From Streptomyces sp. NBC_01235 (GTDB taxonomy: Bacteria; Actinomycetota; Actinomycetes; Streptomycetales; Streptomycetaceae): a stretch of DNA of 64,000 nt. The notes beneath the pieces were generated by a model. The model did no database searches. It had not been told where the DNA came from and saw nothing but the letters and a program-made list of their open reading frames with translations. The DNA is taken from NCBI RefSeq assembly GCF_035989285.1, contig NZ_CP108513.1, forward strand, positions 6,138,001-6,202,000. The letters are read 5' to 3'. Positions 8,935-18,302 of this stretch are shown here, piece by piece (the stretch's first letter is position 1; each line of letters opens with the position of its first letter). A program made the position numbers and the translations under genes.

Positions 8935-10188
8935 TCACACCCCCATGCCTGTGTCACGCGACTGCGCGGGGGCCGACGGGGCCTGCGTGGGAGCCGCGGG
9001 AGCGGCGGCCTTGTCCGGGACGGCGAGCGGCTTCGCTTGCGGCGTGACGCCGGGCAGGAAGTTGTGGGCGCTCATCGTGGCTGCCTCTGGGGTCGGGAGG
9101 TTGAGCGAGTCGAGCAGGGCCGGTCCCGTCCTGGCGTTGACTTTGACACCCGGGAGGTACTGGCCGTGGGTGCTGACAGCGGCGGGCAGTGGTGCCGTCG
9201 GCGAGTCCGGTTCGTGGCCGCGGAGTTTGGCCGCCCACTCCTGGTCCTCGACGCTGGGCAGGGTGACCTCGTGGTCCGGACGCAGGACCTTGATCTCCTC
9301 TACGAGCTTCTCCACGTCGGCCGCGCGGGCCGGCCCGTCCATGGTGGCGACGCGGGCGCAGACCTCCAGCACGGCGGCGCGCTGGGCCTCGGGGGTGGGG
9401 AGCGTCTTCAACTGCTCCAGGTCGAGGTGGCCCGCCTTGGTCAGCGGCGTGTATTTGGAATCCTTCTCGTCGTACGAGAACGTGTGGACCTGCGCGCGGA
9501 CGGCCTGGGAGGCCAGCAACTCCTGTGTCTCCGGGGCGAGGTCCGCGTACTTCTCCATCGGCGCCGGATACATGAAGTTGATGATGTCGAGCTTGCCGTC
9601 CTGACGGAGCTGGCGGGACTCCGTCTGGTAGGCGACCGTTCCCGGACTGAGCTCGGCCATGAAGAAGAGGGCCTCGCCCTCCGTTTTCGCGGCGTACTTT
9701 TCGGAGAGGGTGCCCCAGGCGTCGTAGGCCAGTGCCAGACCCGCCTTCTCATCCAGGTCCAGCGCGTCCTGCATCTCCGCGTCCCACAGGTGGAGTCGCC
9801 CCAGCGCTTCTCCGCCAGGTGTCCCCTCCAGGTACCGCAGGGTGTCCGGCACGATCGAGTTCTGCGTCTCGGTGTACGCAGCCGCCATGTGCATGCTGTA
9901 CAGCTTTTCGCCGGTCCCCATATTGAGGTTCGGGTGATCCTCCAGTCGGTAGGACCAGAAGGTCGACCTGGTGTCGGGCGTGGGCAGGTCCACGTCCTGA
10001 GCGGCTGCGAACGCCCGGAGCCGCTGGTGGAGTTGCTCCCTGTATTCCCGCACCGGCAGGTGATCGATGCCCTCGCGCAGCCCGCTCGCGATCCGCTTGG
10101 CCTCGGCCTCGGTCAGCTCGGGCTCGACGATCTGCTGCCGGTCGCGGGCGTTGTCGAGAACACGGTCCGGGATGTGTGCCTGGATCAC
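8935..10188 (-). CDS. Unknown soluble protein, candidate cargo of the T4SS-like system
   Basis: 417 residues from ATG 10188, overlapping the stop of the 10185 gene (ATGA). There is no signal peptide or membrane segment. Residues 1-260 are a helical/mixed domain without a recognised motif (an N-terminal VEPELTEAEAKRIASGLREG helix and a middle block SYDEKDSKYTPLTKAGH). Residues about 330-417 form a low-complexity Pro/Ala-rich tail. The shape, a folded N-terminal part with a disordered C-terminus, in strict coupling to a paralogue-type small gene fits either an effector or a cytoplasmic accessory. Confidence 0.55.
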   Translation of the reverse strand: MIQAHIPDRVLDNARDRQQIVEPELTEAEAKRIASGLREGIDHLPVREYREQLHQRLRAFAAAQDVDLPTPDTRSTFWSYRLEDHPNLNMGTGEKLYSMHMAAAYTETQNSIVPDTLRYLEGTPGGEALGRLHLWDAEMQDALDLDEKAGLALAYDAWGTLSEKYAAKTEGEALFFMAELSPGTVAYQTESRQLRQDGKLDIINFMYPAPMEKYADLAPETQELLASQAVRAQVHTFSYDEKDSKYTPLTKAGHLDLEQLKTLPTPEAQRAAVLEVCARVATMDGPARAADVEKLVEEIKVLRPDHEVTLPSVEDQEWAAKLRGHEPDSPTAPLPAAVSTHGQYLPGVKVNARTGPALLDSLNLPTPEAATMSAHNFLPGVTPQAKPLAVPDKAAAPAAPTQAPSAPAQSRDTGMGV

Positions 10189-10793
10189 ACGGCCTCCGGC
10201 GGGTAGCAGGTCACTTTGATCATCGAGCGTCGGAGCGCACCCGGCGCCCGGACGGATCCGGGCTTAACGGCGAGAACGGTGATGGTGCCCTCTGGTCCGT
10301 CCTCCCGCCAGATGGCCATGCGGTAGGGGTCCATGTCCTCGAGACGAAGGTCGCTGGGCATGAGCCAGTGTCGGTCGTGCGGCGGTTCCGGGAAGGCAGG
10401 GTCGTCCCAGGCGCCTGCGTAGGAAGGATCACCGAGCACAGTCCGGGCAGCCGCCACATAGGCGGCCCATGTCTCGGCAGCCTGGGCGAGGACGTCGGCG
10501 TTCTCGGACGAGTCATCCGCGGACATCTGCCAACTCGTCCAGCTGAGTTGTTTGACCGGAGCCCATCCAGCGGAACGCACGGGGAAGAGCGTGAAGTCCT
10601 GGCCTGTGCCACTGAGTACGGTCAGCACACGCTCTTCCGACGTCGGCTCCCAGCCGAACAGCGCGCACCAGTCGTCCAGCGCCTGACCGGGGTTTGGCGG
10701 GCCCGCCCAGACGGCCGGCCAGTCCACGTGCTCCAGTCCCCTGAGCTCCTCGGCCAGCTGCTCGGGGCTGCGGTCGATCCCGAGAGTCGTCAT
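10185..10793 (-). CDS. Paralogue family protein (short form, first)
   Basis: 202 residues. Motifs shared with the 10831 gene and the N-terminal half of the 2562 gene, in order: SPEQLAEELRGLEHVDWPAVW; WCALFGWEP; RVLTVLSG; AAETWAAYVAAARTVLGDPSY; PYRMAIW with an acidic residue before it. The protein is soluble. It is coupled by ATGA to the 8935 gene and follows its paralogue by 37 bp. The family is unknown to me. Tandem copies next to candidate cargo could be chaperones or immunity proteins (inference). Confidence 0.6.
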   Translation of the reverse strand: MTTLGIDRSPEQLAEELRGLEHVDWPAVWAGPPNPGQALDDWCALFGWEPTSEERVLTVLSGTGQDFTLFPVRSAGWAPVKQLSWTSWQMSADDSSENADVLAQAAETWAAYVAAARTVLGDPSYAGAWDDPAFPEPPHDRHWLMPSDLRLEDMDPYRMAIWREDGPEGTITVLAVKPGSVRAPGALRRSMIKVTCYPPEAV

Positions 10794-10830
10794 CGCTTGT
10801 TACCTTCCTCGCGTTCCGCACGGCTCCGGT

Positions 10831-11460
10831 TCATCCGTGCCGCGCCTGCCGACGGGACTCCGCGTGGTCGGGGTCATGGCAGACGAGTTCGATCCTCGCA
10901 TTGGCTGGTACCGGACCACGTCGTGCCGTTGCACCGAGCGTCGCCCTGAGCTCGAACACCGGTGCCTGCGGCACCCGGAACCGCCACATGGCGACGCGGT
11001 GCGGGTCCTGGTATTCCGCACGCCACCGGGCGTCGGGCCAGGCTCCCGGAACCGGCAGTTCCGGGAAGCCGGGCGTGTCCCAGGTGCCGTTCCAGGCCGG
11101 GTTTCCCAGCAGGCCGCGCAGGGCGGTCAGGGAGGCGGTCCAGCGGGCCTCCGTCAGGTTGGTGACGTGGGCGTTCTCGTCCGTGTCCCGGGCCCGGGCC
11201 GACCACACCGTGTGGTCGATCCGGGTGACCGGGCCGCCTGGGGTGGCGGAGGCGAGGTACAGGCGGCCGCCCAGGGCCGTACGGACGCGCAGTCCCGCCT
11301 CGAACCACAGCGGCCGCCAGCCGAACCCCGTGCACCACTGCGACCGCTTCTCCTCGTCCTCCGGGACCCCCGCCCACACCGTGGGCCAGTCCACCTCGAC
11401 GAGCCGCTCCAGCTCCGCGACCAGTTGGTCGGGGGTGCGGTCGGCGGTCAGGACGGGCAT
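10831..11460 (-). CDS. Paralogue family protein (short form, second)
   Basis: 209 residues. Same motif order as its neighbour: TPDQLVAELERLVEVDWPTVW; WCTGFGWRP; LRVRTALGG; WTASLTALRGLLGNPAW; DPHRVAMWRF. It begins 42 bp after the VirB6-like gene, so it belongs to the T4SS-like operon. It is closer in length to the 10185 product than to the 397-residue homologue at 2562-3755. No membrane segment or signal is present. Confidence 0.6.
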   Translation of the reverse strand: MPVLTADRTPDQLVAELERLVEVDWPTVWAGVPEDEEKRSQWCTGFGWRPLWFEAGLRVRTALGGRLYLASATPGGPVTRIDHTVWSARARDTDENAHVTNLTEARWTASLTALRGLLGNPAWNGTWDTPGFPELPVPGAWPDARWRAEYQDPHRVAMWRFRVPQAPVFELRATLGATARRGPVPANARIELVCHDPDHAESRRQARHG

Positions 11461-11502
11461 GGGGTGGCTCCTCGGAGGGTTACGGGCGGGGGTGGGGCGG
11501 GG

Positions 11503-13692
11503 TCAGACGCGGCCGCTGGGGCCGCGCGGGTCCCGGGGCGCCGGTGGCGGGGTCGGGGACGCGGGCGGCTCCGCGGGTGCCGGACGGGGACGGGGGGCCG
11601 GCGGCTGGGCCTGCTGTTGCGGCAGCTTGGGGGCCGGAGCGGGCGCCGGCGACGGGGCCGGGGCCGGGCGGGGCTCGGCCGGTGCCGTCGGCTGAGGGGC
11701 CGGCTTGCTCGTGGACCCGCTGACGCGGCCGCTGCGCTTGGGGGCGGGGGACGACTCCGGCTCCGGTGCCGACCGTGCCTCGTGCTCCTGGCGGGTCTGC
11801 TCGTACTTCATGCGCGTCGTTTCCGCCGACTGGCGCTGGGTCTTGCGCTGCTCGCGCTTGGACTGACCGATCCAGCCCCACTGCTGCATCTTGTCGCGCC
11901 CCTTGCCGCCGGTGACGACCCTGTCCGCCGTCCAGGCGACGCCCTTGGCGCCGCCGCTCGCGACGCGGCCCGAGGTCTTGGCCGTGGAGGCGGCGAGACC
12001 CGGTGCCATGGCGGTCACCTTGCCCGCGGCGTCCCTGATGCCGAGCATGTCCTCGCCGCCCGCGACCTGCGGGGTGAAGTTCCCGCCGAGGAGCTTCTTC
12101 AACATCATGACGATGGCGATGGTGACGAGGAGCAGCATGAGCAGCTGGGTGCCGAGGGCGACCTTGGCCGGCAGGATCATCTGGTAGAGCACCAGCAGCA
12201 CGGTCAGGATCACGCCGAAGCCGGCGCGCAGCACGAAGCTGTGGATGAACGTCTCCAGCCAGCTCTTCAGCAGCTTCTGCTGCGAGGGGTGGATGCCGAT
12301 CGTGGCCACCAGCGGCAGCAGGATGACCAGGATCAGCGTGACCGCGTGCCACAACAGGGTCAGGCCGCTCAGGACGATGACCATCAGACCGACGATGAGC
12401 GCGGCGATGATGGAGTAGAAGGCGAGTCCCACCCGGTTGCCGGCGTTCTTGCCCGCCCACTCGTCGAACGAGACCGGGTAGATGTGCATGTCCCCGACGT
12501 CGTCGCCCTTGTCCTTGCCGCCCGCGATCTCCTGGCGGATGGGTATCCAGTCGTCCTTGAACTTGTCGAGCTTCTTGCCGCTGAACGCGTCGACGTTCGT
12601 CTTCGACTGGGCCACGAGCTGGATCACCCGCAGGTCCTCGCAGCGGGCGCCCTTGCCCCAGTCGCAGGTCTTGCTCTTCTCGGCGGGGACGCAGACGCCG
12701 TTCCTGATCTCGCCGCCGCCCTCCTTCTTGAAGATGCAGTTCTTGCCCGCGTCACCGAACTGCCCGAGGGCCCAGGGCCGGAAGACGAGGGTGTCGTACA
12801 TGGCGCAGCTGGAGATGCGCAGGCCACGGTTGTAGGCGCCCTTGTCCAGGTCGCACGGCGACTGCGTCTCCCCCGAGACACCGGCGAGGACGACCTCCGT
12901 CAGGGCGGAGTTGGCCCGGGCGATGTAGGAGTCGGCGGTGCCCACGAACTTGTCGTAGTTGCCGCCCGTCAGGAACGCCGTGACGGCGACGATCGTCAGC
13001 GCCGACCATGAGATGCCCGCCCACACCTCGCGCATGTCGCCCTTGCGCCACTTGGTGAACACCCACAGGCCGACCAGCAGGATCATGACCGGGACGGCCG
13101 GACGCAGCACGTTCTCCTTCAGCGTCGTCACGACGCTGTCGCGGCCCTCGTAGAGGCCGGCGAGCGGGCTGGGGTTGGAGGCGGACTCCTTGATGGAGAT
13201 GGCGGCCCGGGTGAAGATCTTGGTGCCGTTGAGGATGGAGTCGGCGACGCCGTTGTTGATGTAGGACATCACCGAGCAGTCGTCGGCGCCGCTGCCCCAG
13301 TCGCCGTTGTTCTCGGAGGCGTCGCCCTGGCCCTTGAAGGTCTGGGACCAGTTCATGCCGCGCATGCCGTCGAGTTCGTACATCGTGTACGTGTCGGGCG
13401 AGTTCGGCATCTTCACGGCGCCGGTCGTCGTCCCGGAGTCGTCCAGGAGCGTCGTCGACTGCTTGGTGTCCTTGTCCCACTGCATGACGGCGGCGAACAT
13501 GGACTCGCCGTTGGTGCCCGGCGTGTCCATCTGGTAGCTGTCGTCGCCCGTGAAGTCGCAGGAGAAGCCCGCGTACGCCGGGGTCGGCATGGCCAGGGAG
13601 ACGGCCGTCAGGGTCAGCGCCACGAAGACGACGGCGCGGACGGCTGTGGCGGCCTTGGTGAGGGCCCGTTGCAACGCTTTGCGCGAGGGCAT
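11503..13692 (-). CDS. VirB6/TrbL-like polytopic membrane protein
   Basis: 729 residues from ATG 13692, with AAGGA 7 nt upstream; the longer frame upstream is a shadow. A signal peptide ends near ...TPAYA|GFSCDF. A Cys-containing extracytoplasmic domain of about 200 residues follows, then at least five hydrophobic segments (PVMILLVGLWVFTKW; SALTIVAVTAFLTGG; SIIAALIVGLMVIVLSGL; TLILVILLPLVATIGI; LLMLLLVTIAIVMML). The C-terminal 200 residues are a Pro/Ala/Arg-rich cytoplasmic tail. The topology matches VirB6/TrbL proteins of Gram-positive type IV systems, which form the inner-membrane channel. It sits next to VirB4 and a lipoprotein. Confidence 0.8.
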   Translation of the reverse strand: MPSRKALQRALTKAATAVRAVVFVALTLTAVSLAMPTPAYAGFSCDFTGDDSYQMDTPGTNGESMFAAVMQWDKDTKQSTTLLDDSGTTTGAVKMPNSPDTYTMYELDGMRGMNWSQTFKGQGDASENNGDWGSGADDCSVMSYINNGVADSILNGTKIFTRAAISIKESASNPSPLAGLYEGRDSVVTTLKENVLRPAVPVMILLVGLWVFTKWRKGDMREVWAGISWSALTIVAVTAFLTGGNYDKFVGTADSYIARANSALTEVVLAGVSGETQSPCDLDKGAYNRGLRISSCAMYDTLVFRPWALGQFGDAGKNCIFKKEGGGEIRNGVCVPAEKSKTCDWGKGARCEDLRVIQLVAQSKTNVDAFSGKKLDKFKDDWIPIRQEIAGGKDKGDDVGDMHIYPVSFDEWAGKNAGNRVGLAFYSIIAALIVGLMVIVLSGLTLLWHAVTLILVILLPLVATIGIHPSQQKLLKSWLETFIHSFVLRAGFGVILTVLLVLYQMILPAKVALGTQLLMLLLVTIAIVMMLKKLLGGNFTPQVAGGEDMLGIRDAAGKVTAMAPGLAASTAKTSGRVASGGAKGVAWTADRVVTGGKGRDKMQQWGWIGQSKREQRKTQRQSAETTRMKYEQTRQEHEARSAPEPESSPAPKRSGRVSGSTSKPAPQPTAPAEPRPAPAPSPAPAPAPKLPQQQAQPPAPRPRPAPAEPPASPTPPPAPRDPRGPSGRV

Positions 13693-13745
13693 CTGGAATC
13701 CTTCGGGAACGCGGGAACAGAGGGGAGCCGAACAGGCGGGCCGGT

Positions 13746-14339
13746 TCAGCTGGAGAAGTAGTTGCTCAGCACACAGCCGTCGACGAGGCCCGGGCTCTTC
13801 TGGAAACCGCTCGGTGCCGAGAAGTCCGGATCGCAGGTCAGGAACAGAAGCTCGGACTTCTGCAGTTCCTGGATGGCCTGGCTCCCGACCGGAATGACAG
13901 CGAAGTCCTGGCCGACCAGGAATTTCTCGTTCTTCGCCTTGGCCGCGGTCTGGAACTTCTTCATGTCCGCCACGGAGAGGAGGGCGACGGGGTCGCCGGC
14001 CCCGTCGCTGCACACGCCCCGCTCCTTGATGCCCCAGGACGGGTCCGCCGCCTCGTCCGCGCCCCACGCGGTCTTGTCGCCGTCGTGGTTGGCGTCGTAG
14101 TCGGCGCCCGTCTTCAGGTCCAGACAGGAGGTGTACTTGTTCACGTAGTACGCGATGGACGCCAGGTCCGCCGCCTTGGGCAGGCCGCCGCCCGCGTCCT
14201 GCCCCGTGCTGCCCGAAGAACTGGCGGCCGGGCTCTTGCCCCCGCTGTCCTTGGCCTTGTCGTCGTCGCTTCCGCACCCCGCCACCGCCGTCAACGCGAC
14301 GAGGGTGGCGCCGATCGCGAGCGCTTGCTTGATTCGCAT
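13746..14339 (-). CDS. Lipoprotein of the T4SS-like locus
   Basis: 197 residues. A type II signal peptide with the lipobox VAGC (Cys near residue 21) is followed by a Ser/Gly/Lys linker. The mature part has several Cys residues (SCLDLKTGADYDANHDGD; GVCSD; LTCDPD), which suggests disulfides outside the membrane. It lies between the VirB4 and VirB6 genes with gaps of about 50 bp. No family was recognised. A structural role on the outer face of the membrane is likely. Confidence 0.75.
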   Translation of the reverse strand: MRIKQALAIGATLVALTAVAGCGSDDDKAKDSGGKSPAASSSGSTGQDAGGGLPKAADLASIAYYVNKYTSCLDLKTGADYDANHDGDKTAWGADEAADPSWGIKERGVCSDGAGDPVALLSVADMKKFQTAAKAKNEKFLVGQDFAVIPVGSQAIQELQKSELLFLTCDPDFSAPSGFQKSPGLVDGCVLSNYFSS

Positions 14340-14391
14340 GGTGTTCGTCCTCAGTGCTGGTGGGGGTGGTCGGCGGCGGGTTCGCGCGCGG

Positions 14392-17391
14392 TCACACGGG
14401 CTGGGAGACCGACTCCTGTTCCGGGCGTTGCGCGGTCGCCGGGTCCTCCTCCGCCTCCTGCAGGAACGTCCAGTCCCAGACGCTCAGCGGCGGGTTGATG
14501 CCCTGGCGAGCCGGGCGGGTGGTGCCGTTGGTGTCCGTGGCGGCGAGGATCTCCTTGAAGACCAGGTCGACGGCGACCGTGCCGACCCGCTTGTCGGCGT
14601 CGCGCTGGAGGCAGACACCCGTGCGGAGTTCCTGCAGGGCGGCGATGACCTTCGGGTCGTTCTCCGGGCGGCCCAGGAGCGGGGCGACCAGGGAGGCTTC
14701 CTGCGCCGACTTCTGCTTGAAGGCGAAGACCGTGTGGATCTGGTTGGCGCCGCCGCTGCGGGCCTCGGAGTCCTCGATCTGGACCAGGTCGATGGCCTGC
14801 TGGGTGATCAGGACGGTGACCGCCAGGTAGGAGCGGCCCTGCTTCAGCGCGCGGCGCATCAGGTCGCGGCCGGACTCGGTCGCCGTGACGACGTACGCCT
14901 CGTCGACGAAGAGCGCCTTGGGGCGCAGACCGATCTCGCCGGTCACCGGGTTCTTCTCGTAGCCGACGTCGAGCATCTGGCTGCCCAGCTCCACGACCGC
15001 CATCAGGGCCGTCGCCGCGAGGCGTTCCGCGGGGTTCCAGTTGCGCGGGTCGGAGGCCGCCGGCGACTGGAAGCCGCGCAGGGTGATGACCGTCCGCCGC
15101 TTGCGCATGCTGGACAGGGGCTGCGGGTGCTCGGCGAAGGACAGCCGGGCGTAGGGGAGCGTGCGCAGTTCGGTGAGGAGCATCTGCGCGAGCTTCAGGT
15201 CCTTCTGCGCCTCTCGGTCTCCGCTGGCCACGGCGTGGTCGTACGCCGCGACGACCTCGTCCACGACCTGCCACAACGTCGGGCGGGGGACGGCGAGTTC
15301 GGCGTCGCGGGCCGTGTAGCCCTGCTCGACGGCCTGGCGGATCGCGGAGTTGTAGCGGCCGATGACGGTGGCCATGCCCTCGATGACGGGGAGACGTACG
15401 CGCTGGTAGTCCTCGTCGCCGAGGAAGCCGCGGAGCATGGACTCCGCGAGGAGGCGGCCCGCCGGGACGTCCCGGGCGATGACCCACGGGTCCAGGACGC
15501 CCGCCTGGCCCTTCAGGAGGTCGACGACCTCCGTCTCCGCCCAGAACTCCGGGTTCACCGGCTGGAACCGGCTCTCCGGGGTGCCCAGGAGGCCCTGCTC
15601 CGCGTCGCCGGCGAAGTCCGGGTCGTTCACCTGGGCGCCGAAGGCCAGGTAGTAGCACAGCTGGGCGAAGTCGGTCTTCGGGTCGATGACCAGGCAGCGG
15701 ACGCCCGACTCCGACTCCTCGTAGAACTTCTGGAGGGCGAGGGAGGACTTGCCACCGCCGGACGCGCCGACGATGGCCAGGCCACCGCCGTCGTTGCGCG
15801 CCGGGCCGACGTGCAGCGAGTAGTGGACCGGCATCTTGCCCGCCCAGCCGACCAGGTTGCCGACCCAGCCCAGCCGCTTGCCGGAACGATGCTCGGGGTT
15901 GTCGCCCAACTCCGTTCCCGCGGTGGGAAGTCCGGCACCGAGCTGTTCGACCTCCTGGAGTCGGAGGTAGGGCGCGATCGGCAACTTGGGCGCGTCACCG
16001 GGAAGTTGTGCCTGAAGCAGCCGCCACTGCTGACGGGTCGGGCGCAGCAGCGTGACCTTGAGGTCCTGCTTGAACTGCATCTCCAGCACGCGGCGGCGGC
16101 GCTCCAGCTCCTTCACGTCGTGAGCGGAGATCGTGAAGCGGATCTGCGCCTCCATGCCCGGCATCTTGTGCTCGTCGATGTCGTCGACGAGCTCCTGGGC
16201 GCGGGTGACCTGGGTGGCCAGCTTGGTGTCGGGGCTGCGGCCGGAGTTGGCCATGTCGTTCATCTCGTCGACGAGGTTGCCGCGGATCTTGTCGGCGCGG
16301 TCCTTGAACTTCAGGTACGGGATGAGCGTGAACCGCATGTCGATCTCTACGGGGAAGTCCACGTGCTGGGCGGCGTAGCGGGCCCACGCGGTCGACTGGC
16401 GGAAGCGGGTCTCGGCGGGCCAGTTGGCGGCGACGAGGGTGGTGGTGTAGCTGGTCTGCTGCTCGCCGGTGACCTCGTCGTACTGGTTGAGCACGATGTG
16501 CGTCTTGCGGTTCTCGCCGGAGAAATCGACGACCAGGTCGAACTGGTTCGGGCCCCAGGCACGCGAGCCGAGCACCGGCTCCGGCGGGACCGGGAGGTCG
16601 CCGTGGAGCGGCTTGCGGATCAGCCAGACGAGCTCCTCGCGGCTGAGCGGGGTGCCCTTGAGGCCCTCCAGGCTCTCGTGGACCTCGACGGCCGTCTGCG
16701 TCCACTCGGCGAGGACGTGCGGGGAGAGGTACTCGTCGGTGACGCCGGTCGCGGTGGCGGCGGCCTGGTCGGCGACGCCGCGCACGCCCTGGAGCAGACC
16801 GGGCTCGTCGTAGGGCTCGTCGTCCTGGGCCAGGACGCCGGTGCCGCCGCTGGTGCGCTTCAGCGAACCCAGCTTCACCAGCAGGATGTTGCGCTCCCGC
16901 TTGGCGCCGATGCGCTCCTGGTACTCGGCCTTGCGCAGGTTGTACGCCTTGTAGTTCTCGGTGGGCTCCCAGGCGATCGCGTTCAGCTCCTCCGCCCAGG
17001 TCAGCGCGGTGATCGGCTGGTAGACCTTGCGGTAGTGGCACTCGACGTTGCGGTCGCCGCGGGCCAGGTTGAGCAGACCGCGGGCCGGGCCCTCGGCCAT
17101 CGCCTGGAGCTCGCCGGCGTTCAGGTACTCGTCGATGGCGTTGGGCAGGACCATGCCCGTCCACACCGAGTCGCCGTGCACGAAGATCATGTCGTCGGCG
17201 TAGCGGTAGGGGAGGCGGAGGTCCTCGCGGCGGGCGGACGCCGACGAGCCGGACGGCCTGGAGCGGGAGGAGGACGACTGCCTCGAGCCGCCCTGGCCGC
17301 CCTGACCGTTCTTCTTGCTCGACGAGGCGGCCATGATCATGGCGACCACGAAGAAGGCGGCCGCCCCGCCCAGAAGGATCAGCATGAACAT
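14392..17391 (-). CDS. VirB4-like secretion ATPase
   Basis: 999 residues. One hydrophobic N-terminal segment (LILLGGAAAFFVVAMIM) anchors it to the membrane. The N-terminal half is the VirB4/TrbE/CagE-type region; the C-terminal half is the ATPase, with Walker A GASGGGKS near residues 541-548 and Walker B ALFVDEA with Asp/Glu near 829-830, followed by the QQAIDL segment typical of this fold. VirB4 proteins power assembly and substrate transfer in type IV systems. Length is within the actinobacterial range and no truncation is seen. It is transcribed after the TcpE-like gene (40-bp gap). Confidence 0.88.
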   Translation of the reverse strand: MFMLILLGGAAAFFVVAMIMAASSSKKNGQGGQGGSRQSSSSRSRPSGSSASARREDLRLPYRYADDMIFVHGDSVWTGMVLPNAIDEYLNAGELQAMAEGPARGLLNLARGDRNVECHYRKVYQPITALTWAEELNAIAWEPTENYKAYNLRKAEYQERIGAKRERNILLVKLGSLKRTSGGTGVLAQDDEPYDEPGLLQGVRGVADQAAATATGVTDEYLSPHVLAEWTQTAVEVHESLEGLKGTPLSREELVWLIRKPLHGDLPVPPEPVLGSRAWGPNQFDLVVDFSGENRKTHIVLNQYDEVTGEQQTSYTTTLVAANWPAETRFRQSTAWARYAAQHVDFPVEIDMRFTLIPYLKFKDRADKIRGNLVDEMNDMANSGRSPDTKLATQVTRAQELVDDIDEHKMPGMEAQIRFTISAHDVKELERRRRVLEMQFKQDLKVTLLRPTRQQWRLLQAQLPGDAPKLPIAPYLRLQEVEQLGAGLPTAGTELGDNPEHRSGKRLGWVGNLVGWAGKMPVHYSLHVGPARNDGGGLAIVGASGGGKSSLALQKFYEESESGVRCLVIDPKTDFAQLCYYLAFGAQVNDPDFAGDAEQGLLGTPESRFQPVNPEFWAETEVVDLLKGQAGVLDPWVIARDVPAGRLLAESMLRGFLGDEDYQRVRLPVIEGMATVIGRYNSAIRQAVEQGYTARDAELAVPRPTLWQVVDEVVAAYDHAVASGDREAQKDLKLAQMLLTELRTLPYARLSFAEHPQPLSSMRKRRTVITLRGFQSPAASDPRNWNPAERLAATALMAVVELGSQMLDVGYEKNPVTGEIGLRPKALFVDEAYVVTATESGRDLMRRALKQGRSYLAVTVLITQQAIDLVQIEDSEARSGGANQIHTVFAFKQKSAQEASLVAPLLGRPENDPKVIAALQELRTGVCLQRDADKRVGTVAVDLVFKEILAATDTNGTTRPARQGINPPLSVWDWTFLQEAEEDPATAQRPEQESVSQPV

Positions 17392-17431
17392 GGAGGAGTC
17401 ACCTGCGGTAATCGAAGTCGGTTGTCGGTGG

Positions 17432-17917
17432 TCAGCGGTAGGTCGAGAAGGCGCTGCCGCGTGCGGCGGCGGTCCGGCGCGCGGCTTCGTAGCGGGCCTG
17501 CCAGCGCGGCGAGCCGGGGGTGAAGAGGATGACCTGCCAGTGCAGTTGCTCCGGCTCCTGGTCGGCGGCGAGGCCCTGCAGCCGCTTGGGCTGGAACCAC
17601 CAGTCGGTCCACACCACGATCTGCTGGCTCAGCGTGAGCGCCGAGGGCAGCGGCCGTCCCCAGACGAAGTAGACGGCGAACGGCGGTCCGAAGTAGAGGA
17701 TCGACGTCCACATCGACATGCCGAGGAAGGGCAGGAACGCCGACATCGTGAACAGCGCGATGAGCCAGACCAGCCCGAAGCCGAAGGCCGCGCCCAGCGC
17801 GGGCAGCAGCAGTCCCGGCAGCGGGATGTTGCCCCAGTTCCAGATCCTCTTGGGGCGGTTGACCAGATCGGTGTGGTCGTACGCGACCAACGGCTCCGGC
17901 GGTGCCTCCTGGCTCAT
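17432..17917 (-). CDS. TcpE/PrgI-like membrane protein
   Basis: 161 residues. Two or three hydrophobic segments lie at residues about 30-100 (LLLPALGAAFGFGLVWLIAL; a SAFLPFLGM stretch; ILYFGPPFAVYFVWG). A soluble C-terminal tail with a W-rich turn follows (VVWTDWWFQPKRLQ) and then a basic end. Size, topology and position directly before the VirB4 gene match TcpE/PrgI-type proteins (the VirB3 counterpart) of Gram-positive conjugation systems. The assignment is from topology and context; sequence identity would need a profile search. Confidence 0.6.
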   Translation of the reverse strand: MSQEAPPEPLVAYDHTDLVNRPKRIWNWGNIPLPGLLLPALGAAFGFGLVWLIALFTMSAFLPFLGMSMWTSILYFGPPFAVYFVWGRPLPSALTLSQQIVVWTDWWFQPKRLQGLAADQEPEQLHWQVILFTPGSPRWQARYEAARRTAAARGSAFSTYR

Positions 17918-17973
17918 GACTGCGAACTCCCCTGGTAGGGACGGCTACTGACGGACCGACCGATGCCGGAACG

Positions 17974-18237
17974 TCAGCCCTTGCCGCCGCCGATCTGGCC
18001 GCCGAGGTCGATGAGCAGACCGGCGAGGCCGGTGGCGCCGCCGATGATCAGGGCGGCGAGCGCGATCATGCCGAAGCCCTGGAAGGCCTCGCGCATGCCG
18101 TCGCCGCGCTTCATCGACAGGAGCATGCGGATGCCGAGGATGAGGAGGGCGATGACGGCGACCATCGTGCCGGCGTTGCGGAGGATCGTCTCGATCTCTC
18201 CGAACATGTCCTCCATGGTGGTGGCTGCCAGGTACAC
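17974..18237 (-). CDS. VirB2-like small two-pass membrane protein
   Basis: 87 residues from a GTG at 18237, with AGAGG 7 nt upstream. It contains two hydrophobic helices (NAGTMVAVIALLILGIRMLL and MIALAALIIGGATGLAGLLI) joined by a short basic loop with KRGDGMREA, and it ends in a Gly-rich tail. That is the fold of VirB2/TrbC pilin-like subunits in type IV systems. There is no cleavable signal, as is usual in Gram-positive versions. It lies between the TcpE-like and TcpC-like genes. Confidence 0.7.
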   Translation of the reverse strand: MYLAATTMEDMFGEIETILRNAGTMVAVIALLILGIRMLLSMKRGDGMREAFQGFGMIALAALIIGGATGLAGLLIDLGGQIGGGKG

Positions 18238-18302
18238 GGTGTTTCCTCTCGGGTGGTGAAGCAGTAGGTGAGCTGTAGGGGGTGACGGCGGCGCGGACCC
18301 GG

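Noticed and set aside
14155..17523. Plus-strand ORF of 1122 codons over the VirB4 gene
   Set aside because: It is the antisense shadow of a gene with clear Walker motifs; no ribosome site, and composition typical of high-GC complementary frames.
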